DNA from: Paramecium pentaurelia
Taxonomy: Eukaryota; Ciliophora; Oligohymenophorea; Peniculida; Parameciidae
Direction of reading: 5' to 3'
DNA: 64,000 nucleotides
NCBI GenBank assembly: GCA_905183005.1
Contig: CAJJDO010000053.1
Location: forward strand, 254,165-318,164
The translations under genes were made by a program, and so were the position numbers. The notes under the pieces were generated by a model. The model was not told the origin of the DNA. It did not search any database and saw only the letters and a program-made list of their open reading frames with translations. Of this stretch, positions 11,808-24,640 are shown one piece after another; the first letter of the stretch is position 1, and the number at the start of each line of letters is the position of its first letter.

Positions 11808-14208
11808 ATGGCTAAAGTTATTGTCTAATTTAGGATTACTATAGTGTTGCAAATACTAATAAATTTAGTTTACATTATCAATACTTGTTTGATATACTAA
11901 TCTCTTGAGATAGTGAAATATAGATCACTATATATAGTTTGGATGTTAATCTCTCTTGTATTATAAAAGATTTCTAAGAGATATTGGAATGCCTTAATTA
12001 ATATACTAATTCTCATTAATAGTGTATTGAATGTGTTGCTCTATGCTTATTTTATGAAATTTGTTATCAAGACTCAAGATAAGATTGAAGATGTATTAAG
12101 TATTTCATTGATTTCTGGTTTATAATAAGGATTGTTTGCTATAGCCTTTTTTTTAATATAGTCTAACTATTTGATGTAAAGCTTGACCATCACTAGTTAC
12201 TTTCTTACATTGATGGGAATATTTGAATAATTTTAAAATAATCGATTATGGTCTCAATACATATTATTATTGTTTACATGTTATTTATTAAGATAGAATG
12301 AAAAAACAAGCAGACTTAATTATTTATTGATTCATAAAACATAAACAAATTTAGAAGCATGTAAAAAATTATTTGATGAAACAGTTCCCACATCAATTAT
12401 AATATTAGAAGAAATTTCAATATAAGATTATTAATAGAATGATTTATTGAATTCACCATCAAGTTAAAGAGAATAATTACATACTTAAGAAAATAAATCA
12501 ATGAATGTTACTTATTTTAACAAAAGTGCTTCTATTCATTTTGAAACTGATAATGAAGATATTATGACAGAAAGACTATAATAAATAGATATTATTAATA
12601 TAGACAATTCCATTTTAGATAAAGAAAAAACCAAATTTTTTGAAAAAATATTAGACTTATAATCTAAAATTTAAACAGAAATTTAATTAAATACTTATCA
12701 TTCGTTTGATTATTAACTTATATCCTTACATCATAAAATGTAATGTTCAAGAGTAAAAATCTATATTATAATTATTAGTAAACTAAATAAGATAAACTAT
12801 AATTTTATGATGCTCTTGCATAAGGTTGTTTATGGGATGGAAAATAATGTATCATGTTAATTTTAAATGATGCCACTGATCGTGAATTAAGATTATAACA
12901 TCTAAAAGAATTAGATAATTATAAAGATAATCTTTTAGCTGCTGTATCACATGATTTAAAGACACCTTTACATGTTTAAACACTCTTAACTAATGTAATT
13001 AAAAATACTTTAGAAAATAAAGAATAAATCTATAAAACAGAAATTTAAGGTATTAATTTCTTAATCTAAATTTAGAAATCATTAATCATCTAGAAGATAT
13101 GTTAGCAAATCAGTAAATTTTATCTACAATGATCAATGATCTTATTGATTATTCATAAATGAAAACATAAGGATTAAGATTAAATTTATCCTATTTTTCA
13201 TTATCCTTATGTATATAATAAATTAGATAAATGTTTAAAACTCAAATAGAATTAAAAAACTTATAATTTATTATTACTGAACCTAATGACAATCTTATTT
13301 TATTTTCAGATCAAACTAGATTACAATAAATACTTTTTAATCTAATCTCAAATGCAATTAAATTTACATTTTATGGAAAAATAACCCTAAATATTTAAAT
13401 TATATATGCATATGATACAAAATTAATTCAATTTACTGTATAAGATACAGGTCTAGGTATACCTATTTAAATTCAAAATTAATTATTTAAGGCTTATTCA
13501 ACATTTAATTTAGGAAATCATAACTAAAAAGGAGTTGGATTAGGTTTAGTAATATCAAGAAATCTTGTTGGTTTATTAGGACCAAAACCATAAATTGAAT
13601 TAATTTCTAAAGAAAATTAAGGATCATCATTCACATTTTAAATATATGTTAATATGCAAGAAAAAAAACTTGAACCTTAAAATTCTAGTTATGAACAAGA
13701 ATTTCCAGAAAATGATCCATCACCAATAAAATAAATGCCTAGTTTTTCAATTGTATAATAATAGTAAAGATAAAATTAAAAAGCTAAGACTCTTATAGAT
13801 TTATCTAAAAATTCTAAATAACTTTTACATATATTAATAGTGGATGACTCAGCATTCAATTTACATGCTCTTAAATTAATTCTATAGAAAAAATTAGTAA
13901 AATCCTTTATAGATGAAGCATTAAATGGAAAAGAAGCTGTTGAAAAAGCAAAAAAATAATATTTTGATTTAATTTTTATGGATATTAATATGCCAATAAT
14001 GAATGGTATTGAAGCAATTCAACATATCAGAAAAATTGATGAAAAATAATAGTATAAATTAAAGAAACCAATTATATGTATTTTATCAGGTGGTAATGAT
14101 GATTTTGACTAAAAATTAACAAAAAGAATTGGTGCTGATATGCATTTAGAAAAACCATTACAAATGAATGATTTAACATTTCTCTTAGAGAAATATTAAT
14201 TATTATGA
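11808..14208 (+). CDS. membrane-bound hybrid histidine kinase with receiver domain
   Basis: A 782-residue two-component protein after two 26-nt introns (12753-12778, 13050-13075). The first 170 residues are strongly hydrophobic, with about five or six membrane spans. A linker follows, then the dimerisation helix with the phospho-accepting His in AAVSHDLKTPL (about residue 371), the N box NLISNAIKF, the G1 box QDTGLGIP and the G2 box GVGLGLVISRN. The C-terminal receiver has the acidic pair in LIVDDSAF, the phosphorylated Asp in FMDINMPIMNG (about residue 706), the Ser of CILSGG and the Lys of LEKP. All catalytic residues are present, so His-to-Asp phosphorelay within the protein is expected. 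No ligand-binding domain is recognisable, so the input is probably sensed by the membrane region. It is convergent with the small gene at 14319. Confidence 0.92.
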
Positions 14209-14318
14209 TTAAATTTTAACATTATTTATGCTATCATTTTATATTTTCATTTCTTTTTTTACTTTATTATAGTTATATTAATGATAATTAAATAATCAAG
14301 TTAGTGTATTTATAAATA

Positions 14319-14834
14319 TCATCTTTTAATTTTCCTAACTTATAGTAAATTACTCATCCAATCATATGATTTCTCATCTTTATCATAAAAACCTTGAAAA
14401 TATTTAATTTATTCTTTTTAAGAAAATTATTTTGTTTTAAAGGGTGGAATAGGATAATTGAAACATTCCTTTGGACAAATGTCTAATAAAATTTTAGTTT
14501 CTTTCATATGAGATTGAGTTCGTTTTGATCTACGTTAATTAGGAGTAGCAGTTCTTATTTGGCTTCTAATTCGAAAAGATGAGTCTAATGTAGATTTTTA
14601 TGATTAAACTGGTCTAGGATAGTTTTTATAAGGCTTCTCTTCTTTTTCATTCCATCCAGCATAAATATCAAAGGTATTTGATAAGAGAAATTGAGAACTG
14701 ATTTATTCTAAACATTATTATGCTCTTCTTTCTTAACAAAGTCTTTATGGGGATTCATTAAATTTACATTCATAATTATCAGACGGGTTATCATTTTCAT
14801 TATTAATAAGCTTTTGCCTTTGTCTTCTCGACAT
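14319..14834 (-). CDS. small basic hydrophilic protein, unknown
   Basis: An intronless 171-residue frame begins MSRRQRQK and ends VRKIKR before TGA. It is rich in Gln, Arg, Lys and Ser, with no signal peptide, membrane span or long coiled coil. Tyr/Pro/Trp patches (FDIYAGWNEKEEKPYKNYP, FNYPIPPFK) look conserved rather than random. I do not recognise a family; such short proteins in ciliates are often ciliary or cytoskeletal, but nothing here proves it. Codon use, with many TAA/TAG Gln codons, matches its neighbours, which supports it being real. Confidence 0.7.
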
Positions 14835-15238
14835 ACAAAGTGACCGTTAAACAAATAATATATAATAATAATAGATATTATTTAAAATTGACTTATGCTA
14901 AGTTATTTGTAATCTTATAAATGTTTTCTTAAAATTCAACTAAATTTTCAAATATTTTTTGATTGATAAGATGATAATTTGTTAATTATATTAATTAATA
15001 AGTGATCTTATTTCTTTAAAAAAATAATTGTTGTCATCAAAAATAAATAGATTTATGTTCATATTAATGTAAGAATTATTGTCAAATCGTTTATATAGGT
15101 ATATAAAATTAATAATATTTTTTTAATGTTTGAATATTAAATCAAAAAAGTAAGAAGAATTAAACAAAATAATAAAACTAAATAATTTATTCATTATAGA
15201 ATGTGAGTAAATATATTTAATGATTTATGGACTATTAT
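14835..15238. other. non-coding spacer
   Basis: About 400 bp of A/T-rich DNA between the start of the small gene (14834) and the 3' end of the kinase gene (15239). I see no gene or strong motif; it must hold the promoter for the 14834 start. Confidence 0.5.
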
Positions 15239-16778
15239 TCAAAAGTTTATTTAGTTAATTTCATCTTTAAATAATCCAAATGATCCTATTCCATTAATTT
15301 ATGAAGTATTTAATTATTCTTATGAGGATTTATCAAATCTTAAATTAGACTACATAACTAAAGTACAATTTCTTTATCTATTAATTAGAGATATTGATTT
15401 ATCTCTTATTGTATTTTAATTCTTAACATTCTACATAAATGGATTTTTGAGAAATGTAGGCATCATGGATTTCTTCAAACTAATATCTTATGCTTATTAT
15501 ACATGGCCATATTATTTAGTTTATAGAAATCTATTTCACTTTCTATCTAATCATCAGAAATAAAGAATTTATGTTTTAATAAACTATTTGCTGACCATCT
15601 AAATTCAGGGTTTTTAGATAGCATTTTAATTAAAAGATCTTTTTCGATATCATTTAATTAATCATTACTAAATTTATTAAGATTGATATCACATTTTCTA
15701 TTAAATTCTAATTATTCCTTTTTATCCTTTTTTTCAAATAAAGGTTCTCCTATTAATCTAAGATTTAAATTAAATATTTACAAAACATATAATATTACAC
15801 CAGCACTAAATATATCGCATAATACTGTATATTTAGCATAATCAGAATCTTATTCTAAAATTTCTGGAGCAACAAATCCTGGAGTACCACATTTTGGATA
15901 TGTATATGGATGAGAATCTACTGATTATGCTAATCCAAAATCTGCTATAACTAAGGATTCTAAATCTTTATTCATGAATAATATATTCTCTGGTTTAAGA
16001 TCTCTATGCATAATATTATGACTATGAATAAACGTTAGGCCTTCAAGTAATTATTTCATTATTATTTTTATATCAGATCTACTGAAAAGTGTTTGACGCT
16101 TTTTCATTAATGATAACAATGATCCTCCTTTAGCTAATTCCATTACTAAATAGTAATTTTAATTCCCTATATAAAGTTCATGTAATTATAGAATATTTTA
16201 ATGTTTTATTTCTGATAGAATACGCATAGTTTCTATTTCTTAAAGTAATTATTTATATCCATTTTTTTTCTCATTGATACGTTATTAATCAATGCATTTG
16301 GCTGCATACTATTTTTAAGTGTATAAATTTGTTAATTCCAGAACTGTTGCATATGATCCCTTCCCTAAAATTGACTCAGCTTGATATTCATCTTATATTT
16401 TGACCTAAAATACATAAAGAGCACATTTTTGTTTTAGTTCTCTAAGTTATTCATTAGTACCAAAATATTCAAATTGCTCTCCACCTACTTAAAATATTAC
16501 TGATTTTAATTGGTTTTTCTTATAAGACCACTATATTCTCATATCTTAATTGATTTGGAATTATCGTTCAGGAATCTAAACAAAAGGAGACTCAAAATCC
16601 TATAATAAACTTTTACCTTTCCTATACAAATTTGATTCTTAAACAAATAAATATACCTTGGACCTCTTCCAATAAATTTTTGTTTGATTAATAAACAATT
16701 ATATATGCATTTATCATAATCTACTGTCTATAATTTTTTCAATCCTCCTTCATGAACAGTTTGAGATTTTTGTCTCAT
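15239..16778 (-). CDS. serine/threonine protein kinase with N-terminal extension
   Basis: The 485-residue product needs three introns (35, 24 and 23 nt). Residues 1-123 form a beta-rich extension that could be a PH-like module, as in many ciliate kinases; this is a guess from pattern only. The kinase domain spans about 124-385: glycine loop GKGSYATV, Lys 149 in YAAKCI, HRDLKPEN (Asp 248), DFG at 268-270, and GTPGFVAPE closing the activation segment. All catalytic residues are present, with a CAMK-like look. The last 100 residues are a basic, Ser/Asn-rich tail. The final intron removes an early TGA and leads to a tail ending at 15239; without it the protein would stop at 15475. It is divergent from the gene at 16920, with 141 bp between starts. 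Confidence 0.88.
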
Positions 16779-16919
16779 TTTTATTAATAAATTATTTTAA
16801 TTCTTATCTAAATCAAATCCTACTCTTAATTTTAATCCCTAATATAATCCCTATAATCCTCATTCATTAGATATTTTCAATTAATACAATCATTTTTGTT
16901 TTTTCAATATATTTTTTAA

Positions 16920-18251
16920 ATGAAAAACAAAAATAAATTATCTGAAGAGAGTTCCGTATTTAGAAATGTTCCAACTGCTACTTAAGAATAGAATACAAGA
17001 AGAAATAGTTATTCTGTTTCCTCTAATAACACTGTAATCTAATAAATTTTCCATTTCTACACTAAATAATCATACTCTATAGGTGTAAATGCAACATTCG
17101 ATAGATAATATTAAGAGAGTAATTAATTAAATTTAGCTAAATTCTTTCATTTTTGCAGAGATTTTAACATTAAATACCTTAATAAATAAGAACTCTAAGA
17201 TCTTTTTAAGAAATGTGCAACTAATGGATAAAACATCAATTTATAATAGTTTGAATAATTATTTAGTTTGTTAGCATTATATCGAGGAATTGATTTGTGT
17301 GAATTTTATTAAGAACTTGGTTTTGATGTATGGTTAAAAAATTAAAAGAAAATGAAATTGCTAGGTAAACCATTTTACATGAAAGATGACAGATAAAGAT
17401 TTACTAAAGATGAACTTCATTATTAATTTAAACTATTCCATCCTGATATTAAAGATGAAAATCTCATTAAAGAAATATTAAGACAAAGAAAATTGAAATC
17501 AGAAAATAATAAAAATAATGAAAGACAGAGAAAAAATAAACAAAAGTTGCAATTTGAACTAAAGTTTACTAGCGGGACTGAATTGATTGAAAAATATCCT
17601 GAAAAAATTCAATTAATATAATAGCTTTAAAGGAGAAAGGTAACATAACACGTTAGTAACTTTAAACCTTTAACTAAGCTTGCATATAGTCTAAATACAC
17701 CATAAGAATAAAATTAATAAAAGAAAATTCCTATTGTCACATGGGATGCCCTTAATGCTATTGTACCTAATGATGATTTAATATTAAGTTTGATTGGTCC
17801 ATATAAAGAAGAAGATTAATATTTAAAATAACTTGAAATAGTAAATAATTAATCAAATAATTAATACTCTACATTCATTTAGAATAATAGTAACCTTTCA
17901 CAAAATATAAGATCGATGTCTGATTCTAATCCAAATTATAATAGAGATAATAATTAAATTAAATCAGAAAGATAACATTAAGTAAAATTTAATTATCAAG
18001 AATCCCCTAGAATAAATTCACATATAAGATACAAATTGTTAGAATAATCTCCAAAATAAATAGATTTATCAAATATATCAAATTAATTTGATAAATCTCC
18101 CCAAAAAACAAAATTAAATATCTCAATACTTAAAAGAGCAAATGAAATTTAACAATTAGAAGGCTTAAAATAAAAGTATCTATTAGAAAAAATTTTGAAC
18201 ACATAATTAAAGAAAGAGTAACTCAATAAATCAAATGTAATTCAAATATGA
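16920..18251 (+). CDS. hydrophilic protein with an EF-hand-like N-terminal region, unknown
   Basis: An intronless 443-residue frame runs from ATG 16920 to TGA 18249-18251. Residues of about 60-170 are helical and resemble a degenerate EF-hand or calponin-type arrangement (NIKYLNKQELQDLFKKC, INLQQFEQLFSLLAL). A Lys/Arg/Asn-rich segment follows (NENNKNNERQRKNKQ-like). The C-terminal half is low-complexity Asn/Ser/Gln, ending in a short coiled coil. No loop has the full set of calcium ligands. I do not recognise a family; a scaffold or ciliary calcium-sensor relative is possible. It is convergent with the RNA-binding protein gene. Confidence 0.75.
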
Positions 18252-18828
18252 TGAGAATTTTTATATTATTAAGTTTTGAATGCTCAACATTAAAACTACT
18301 TAAATAAATTAGATTTTTTATTTTTTAATGAATTAAATAAAGATTATTAAAAGTTTTTGAATAATTTAATATATAATTCAATTTTAAATAAGATATCCTT
18401 AATAATTAATAGTAAAGTGTGTAAAAATACTTTTTTAAGGATTTCTAATAATTGATAATAAATTGAAGTAATATACTATCCCAAAGTTTAATTGTATTCT
18501 GTTTAATTAAATAAAATATTGTAAATGTAAATCACTCAAATAAAGTAATTCTTTAATAGAAATTTTGTTGATTATTTTCTAAAATATAAAAATTAATTAA
18601 ATTTAGATTAATTGTTCACATATTACATTTTAATTATTAATATTAATTCAAAAAAAATAATATCTTTTTTCTATTGTTTAATATATAATTATTCTTAAAT
18701 AGCAATCGTACATTTCTATTATGATCATTTTTAGTAGAATTCAATAATTATTTATTTGTTAAAATTCAATTATAAAGAATATTAGAGATGATTGAATGAA
18801 TTAGATATTTATATACTATAAAATAGAT
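18252..18828. other. non-coding spacer between convergent genes
   Basis: About 577 bp of A/T-rich sequence between two 3' ends, unusually long for a convergent pair in this window. Reading both strands gives only short fragments; no gene, RNA or repeat could be supported. Confidence 0.5.
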
Positions 18829-19991
18829 TCATTTTATAGAAATAATCAATTTTTAATTTTTGTATTCATAGTCAGAGAATACTGCTATGATTTTTAAAGT
18901 TTCTGAAATATTCATCATTGTGATTTCTAAACTATCAGCAGCTACAATTTTAATTTCTAAATTTATAAGAAATGAATTACCAGTGACTTTAGCAACAAGT
19001 CTCATCATTTCTGATATTTCCATAGCCTCAATTACACCACTAAGAATGATAGTTTTTGATAAAGGAACAATTAATTTTGGTCCATTTGGATTATAGTATA
19101 TCATATATTCATCTGAAATAGTAGTTGGTTGTAACTGTTGTAAAGGGTGATAAAAAATTCGCCACTAAAAGGTTAATATATTTTGATTACTTATTGATCG
19201 AAAAATTAAATATTATTTAAATATTCTTTGGCAATTTGAGCAAATTCTATAGTTTAGTATCTGACAAAGACTCTTTGCATTTACTTTTCATATAGAAGTT
19301 CTTCGACATTCCCAAATTTGTTAAAAATATTATATAGCATTTTAGCAGTAACTCGATCATCGATAGATGTCACTTTAATAATTTTGGATGGTTTTTGAGT
19401 GATCACATTTTAAACATCTTAAGATATTTGTGGTCCTTGTTATTTCTGCTATTTCCATATGTCAATGTCATCATCAGAATCTGAATTCAATAAGTTGTTA
19501 ATTTCATCATTTCTGGCAGGAGTGAGATTTCTTTAAGAAGTTTATGTAAAAGTACGAGTAAATGATTCAATCTATTATCTAAGCACGTTGGGATCATCAG
19601 TATTAGAGTGCTTCATTTACTCTGAATTTGTGCTGCTTGCTTAAGTATAATCTGTTCCTCGAGATTTGTCCACAACTTCTAGATCAAGATTTTTAAGGCG
19701 AGAGAAATGGATGGTAAGTCTAAACTTATTTAAATATACTTACTTTCCTTCACCTTCAGCTAAATATTTGCCAAGTTTATCCTTTCTAGCTTCTATGGCA
19801 TGTTTCACATCATAATATTCAACAAAAGCTTTGTTTGCCTTGCCTCTTTCGAAAATGAGAATTTTTTTGATATCACCATATTTAGCGAATTGCTCAAAAA
19901 GAAGATCGTTACAAAGTGGAAAGGTTGGAGATAGTTATGTTATAACAAGAAGCAAAATTTTGCTGGGTGGATCTCTGGAATAATTATTCAT
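18829..19991 (-). CDS. PTB/hnRNP L-type RNA-binding protein (RRM domains)
   Basis: A 370-residue protein after removing introns of 24 and 26 nt. The N-terminal RRM (residues about 10-100) has the atypical PTB form: KILLLVITQLSP at the RNP2 strand, GKANKAFVEYYD at RNP1, and right after it LTIHFSRLKNLDLEVVDKS, which matches the extended fifth strand and the linker with KSRDYT of polypyrimidine-tract-binding proteins. A second RRM-like unit starts near KIIKVTSIDDRVTAKML and a third, shorter one may occupy the C-terminus. The linker is Asp/Ser rich. An RNA-processing or mRNA-regulation role is inferred from the family. The true stop lies at 18829; a reader using the standard code would end it early at a Gln codon. 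Confidence 0.85.
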
Positions 19992-20429
19992 AAAATAAAT
20001 ATTTTATGATCGAAACCTATATATTAAGAACTCAAGACTCAGAATTTAACATTAAATAACAATAAACCTAATAAATTATTATAATATTTTATAAAATGAA
20101 AAATGTTGCAATTGGATATAGTTTTTGATTATTAATAAGTTTGTTCAATGTTAAAGTGTTAATTAAATATTATGTTTCTTATTAATTCAATAAGCATTAA
20201 AAAAGTTATATATATATCCTTTGTGGCAATTAATATAAATATGAGTAATGATTAAATTATAATAATACACTATATAATTAATATCATAAATATATATAAA
20301 AATTAATCTACAATTTTTCATCATCACACTTCTTTATCAAAAGCTATGATAAAATTTATGGATTTGCAATCCCTAAAATAAAATACCCTTTAAAAAAGAA
20401 TGCATTATCAAAATAATTATTAAATTGAA

Positions 20430-21120
20430 ATGAATTAGTCAATAAGTGAATTAGCAGCTTCAAAAATAATACTTAGATCATCAACTATAAGAACATTTTG
20501 AGAAGAATTGAAGGAGAAAATCGGATTGAGTAACTTTGAGACAGAGGAGATACTTTTTTATTAAATTGCCAATTTTCCTCAATCAGAAATATGAGTGATA
20601 GAAAAGATTTGCATTAGGAGGAACTTATAATTGGTTTTGGCTTGCCATTTAAATATAATAACTAAATCATCAAAATTGAGATACCAGAAACAAAGATTAA
20701 CAATTAATCAGGAGCAGGAGTAAGTTATCATATTATAAAATGATGGAACTTTAATAAGGATAGTGTACAGGAAGATTAGGCGCAGAAGATTAATTAGAAA
20801 TAAGTTTGGTTAATTATGTAGAGCAAGTTGGGTAATAAGCTAATAATAGAGCTGACAATATTTCATCCTAAATATTGTAGAGTGTAATTTGAGTAATAAT
20901 TAAAGGTCTAATAGGAATGAGTTTATCAAAGGCAAAAATAAATAGAGGAATAAAAGTAGATATTAAGAGTAGATTAAAAATTGAGGATTGATTATATTAT
21001 TAAGTTTGCCATTGTTAGGATAAAAGATGAAACCTTAATGTTAAGGAGAATGAGTATAATAATAATATCTTTATTATGGCGATGTCAAATTGCATATTTA
21101 AAATTTGAAAAGAATATATA
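20430..21120 (+). pseudogene. decayed gene with several in-frame TGA codons
   Basis: From ATG 20430 a coding-like frame (start MNQSISELAASK) is broken by TGA at 20499 but continues in the same frame (EELKEKIGLSNFETEEILF) to a second TGA at 20592. A shifted frame from 20591 (MSDRKDLHQEEL) then carries on to about 20917, with a TGA at 20741 and another at 20918. Coding-like sequence persists to about 21110. The strand is purine-rich, as true coding strands are here. Introns could remove at most one of the stops (a 39-nt candidate at 20741). I read this as a gene in decay. No family was recognised; the segment LIIELTIFHPKYCRVQFEQQ is the best handle for a search. The stretch 19992-20429 upstream is A/T-rich and empty. 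Confidence 0.6.
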
Positions 21121-21150
21121 AAGAAATTTAGTAAATAAATTAATAAAGAC

Positions 21151-24140
21151 ATGAGTACGAATATGAGAGGATTGAATACATTCATTACTGACATCCGTCA
21201 CTGCTCAAATAAGGAATAAGAAGAGAAAAGAGTTGAGAAAGAATTGTAAAAAATCAGAGGCAAATTTACATCTTAAAAAGGATTGGCTGGCTATTAGAAA
21301 AAGAAATATGTTTGGAAATTGCTCTATATCTATATTTTAGGTAATAAAAATAAGTATTATTCTTTTATTAGGTTATGAAGTTGACTTTGGATAATAAGAA
21401 TGTGCTTTCTTAATTAATTCTTCAAAATTTAGTGAGAAATATACAGGATACGTAGCCACTTCAATTCTGGTGAGTGAAAAAACACATGATTTATTTACAT
21501 AAGTAGCATCTTCCATTAGAAATGATCTACAATCTGTAAATGAAATCAATCAGTCATTGGCCCTAACTATGGTTGGAACACAAGCACCATAGGAATTGGT
21601 CAATGCTTTGCATTAGGATGTCTAGAAGTTGGCATTGACAGAATCTAGATCAACATTTCATGTCAGAAAGAAGGCATGTGCTTGTTTACTTAGAATGTAT
21701 AGAAAATATCAAGATAAATTCCAACCATCATAATGGGCTTAAGGAATTTCATAAATGTTTGAATCCAGGTATTTTATACAACTTATTCTTAGACACCCTT
21801 CATTAGGATTTATGACTGCTGCTACTTCATTATTAGTAGGAACATGTTAGTTAGACAACCCATCAATATTTGAAGATTGTACACCTAAATTAATTAAATT
21901 GCTTCATAAAATTGCAATTTAAAAAGATAGTCCTGGAGATTACAATTATTATGCTACACCTGCTCCATGGTTGTAGGTTAAGATTTTGAAGGCTCTTTCA
22001 TTCTTCTCACCACCTCCTCCTTCAACTGATTCTCATCGTTAATTGACAGAATGCTTGACAAAAATTATCAAAAAAACAGAAGTCACAAAAAGCATTAATA
22101 AAAATAACGTAGATCATGGTATTTTATTTGAAGCTGCAAATCTTGTTATTACATATAATGGTGCAGTAGGAATGGAATTGAAAAATGATATTTTGAAATT
22201 ACTTGGAATCTTCATATCAGTTAAAGAACCCAATCTAAGATATTTAGGATTAGAAACAATGTGCAAATTTGTTAAACTTGCAGGAGATTCACTTGAAGAT
22301 CATTTAAATACTATTTTTAAATCATTAAGAGATAATGATATATCTATTAGAAAAAGAGCTTTAGATTTATTATATTTAATAAGTAGTCCTAATACTAGTT
22401 AAAGAATAGTAGAAGAATTATTAAGTTATGCTGAAAATGGAGCAGATTTATAAATTAAAGATGATTTAATATTAAAAATAGCTATTTTATCTGAAAAATT
22501 TGCTGATAATTTATATTGGTATATAGATGTTGTTGTTAGAATGATAAATTCATCAGGAGATTTTGTAACTGAAGATATTTGGTTTAGAATCATTTAAATT
22601 ATAGTAGGATTTTAAAAAGAAGGCAATATAGAATTATAAAAATATGCAGCAACTAAATTGTTTTCATAATTATCCATGCCTCATGTTCATGAAACTTTAA
22701 TTTGTATTGGAGCATTTATTATTAGTGAATATTCTTAAATGCTAGTTGAATAAAACAAAGAACCTTAAAAACTATTTGATATTCTCAATAAACATTATAC
22801 ATTTAGTACTGAAAGAAGTAGATAAATGTTATTAAATGCCTTTGTAAAGTTAGCATGCAAATATCCAGAACTAAAAGATCAAGCAATAATGATATGTTAA
22901 ATTGCTGGAGAACATTTTGACCCAGATATTTAATAAAGAGGGATTGAGTATTTCTCTTTATTAATGGAAGATGATAAACTCTTAAATTAAATAGTTGTTA
23001 AAATGCCTCCTTATTCAGAATAAGTTCAATAAAATAACCCCCTCACTAAAAGAATATATGTTATGGTTTTAAATTCAAAGGAATAAAAGGATCCAACTTT
23101 ATTAAATTAGGCCAGAATTTAAGCTAGTCAGGAAATAGCTATGGCTGAATAAAGATTATAAAACAAACCTGAATAACTTTAAAAACATCTCAGTTGGTTG
23201 AAAGCATGTCCATATTTGAATTAATTTTAAGGGTAAATAGCTCTTGAAGGAATTAATATTATGGTTCCTCCTTCTCCAGAAGATAATAATTTAAAGTCTC
23301 CTTCTATTAGCAATTTAAATGAAATTAAAGTGTTATTAACTACATAAGTTGGAAAAGTAGTTGATAAACCTGGAGAATTAGTAGTATAATATAAATCTGA
23401 GATAAGTGGACATCTAGGAAAAGTATTCAAAATAACAATATATTTAGGTCTCTTTCTAATTTGAAGGAACATCTCCAATTTAAAATCTATCTATACTTGT
23501 TTCACAAACTAATGGTATGTTGTTCAACATTTTGCCAGTAAAGCAAGGTGACTTTCCTTAAGTCATGATGCAAGTTTTAAGTTATGATGGAAATATGACT
23601 TTACCTATTGCATCTATTTTTTATGAATAAAATGGATAACAAAAGAAACATGAATTCCATCTACCTATATATACTAATAAATTTGTTTAACCTGTTGATA
23701 TGCCATATGATAAATTCACTAAATTCTTTGACGATTTTACGTATATACTTTATAATAATAATTAGAAACAATCTTAGCAATTAAAATTATTTTAAATTAG
23801 ATACTTTTATAAGAAATACTGCTCCATCCAATATCCCAATGACTGAAGTACTCAAAAAGGCTGGAGGACTACTTTCTGTTGGATTGAATTTGAAAGCGTA
23901 ATCTACTTAATATACTGTAGGCAACCCTTCCCTTCTCTTGAAAACTTACAAATGATTTGGGCTTGTGGATAATTAATGATTAAACCACCAGAATAAAACA
24001 ATATTTTAAATCTACCAATTATGGTAGTCATATCATCATTAGATTAAACAACAGAATTTTTAAGAGTGGGTATTAGATGTGGTGGAAATGGAGAAATAGC
24101 TAAGAACTATTTGAAATTAATTATGCTCTATCTAGGGTGA
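21151..24140 (+). CDS. AP2A: AP-2 complex alpha-adaptin
   Basis: The 961-residue large subunit of the AP-2 clathrin adaptor, which binds PIP2 membranes and cargo at the plasma membrane during endocytosis. Four introns are removed (31, 25, 25 and 23 nt). The N-terminal trunk follows animal alpha-adaptin closely: MRGLNTFITDIRHC, the basic RGKFTSQKGLAGYQKKKY region used for PIP2 binding, LGYEVDFG, YYATPAPWLQ, RYLGLETMC and RKRALDLLY. A Pro/Ser-rich hinge of about 60 residues leads to the ear, with a sandwich sub-domain (GKVSFQFEGTSP) and a C-terminal platform ending LKLIMLYLG. The last intron, 23 nt, is essential: it restores the frame before QPFPSLENLQM. The length matches the family. The gene is convergent with a relic ending at 24201. 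Confidence 0.95.
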
Positions 24141-24200
24141 TAAATATTAAATCATATAAAAATATTTATATTTGTCTTACTTTTTTTTAAGTTAATCAAA

Positions 24201-24640
24201 TCACTATTTTTATTTAAATTAATGATTACTTTTAGATTATGCAGTTGTGAACTTTCCTTAATAATTGAATCCAAGCTTATCAATTGAAGTCCAGACAAAT
24301 TAATCTCCAGAAGCATATCCACCTTTATTCTTTAATCAAGTATACAATTTTCTAAGAATTTTTGCTCCATTGGTTGAACCCCATAAGTGTGTAACATCAT
24401 AGCAACTGAAAATTTCAAATATCCAGCCGAAAAAATTGTATTTTTCCTTGTGCCTAATTAATCCTTGCCCCAAGTTGAATAGCACTATTCGTATAATGTT
24501 TATGATATTGCATTTGATATGACAATTATCAACAAGATACTAATCACCTATTTCATTATTTCTAATAATGTCACATTGTGCGACGTCAAACGCTAATAAT
24601 ATATGTATTTTATTCAATCTAAATGAAAAAACAATCTTTA
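24201..24640 (-). pseudogene. fragment of a protein-coding gene with in-frame TGA
   Basis: A minus-strand frame is open from about 24640 to a TGA at 24201, except for one TGA at 24336-24338. The segment around it is convincing protein (WGSTNGAKILRKLYT before the stop, LKNKGGYASGDQFVWTS after it). The missing residue is plausibly Trp (TGG to TGA). Upstream the frame becomes hydrophobic and no start is clear. I read it as the 3' remnant of a gene. The family is not recognised. Confidence 0.5.

Noticed and set aside
15200..15700. Long plus-strand frame without TGA opposite the kinase gene's 3' end
   Set aside because: It begins right after a TGA and has no good ATG, and the minus strand carries kinase sequence with normal introns to the stop at 15239. 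The plus frame is its mirror image.
18887..19096. Plus-strand frame overlapping the PTB-type gene
   Set aside because: It lies exactly opposite the C-terminal RRM region on the minus strand and has the Ile/Ser/Leu-rich look of an antisense reading.
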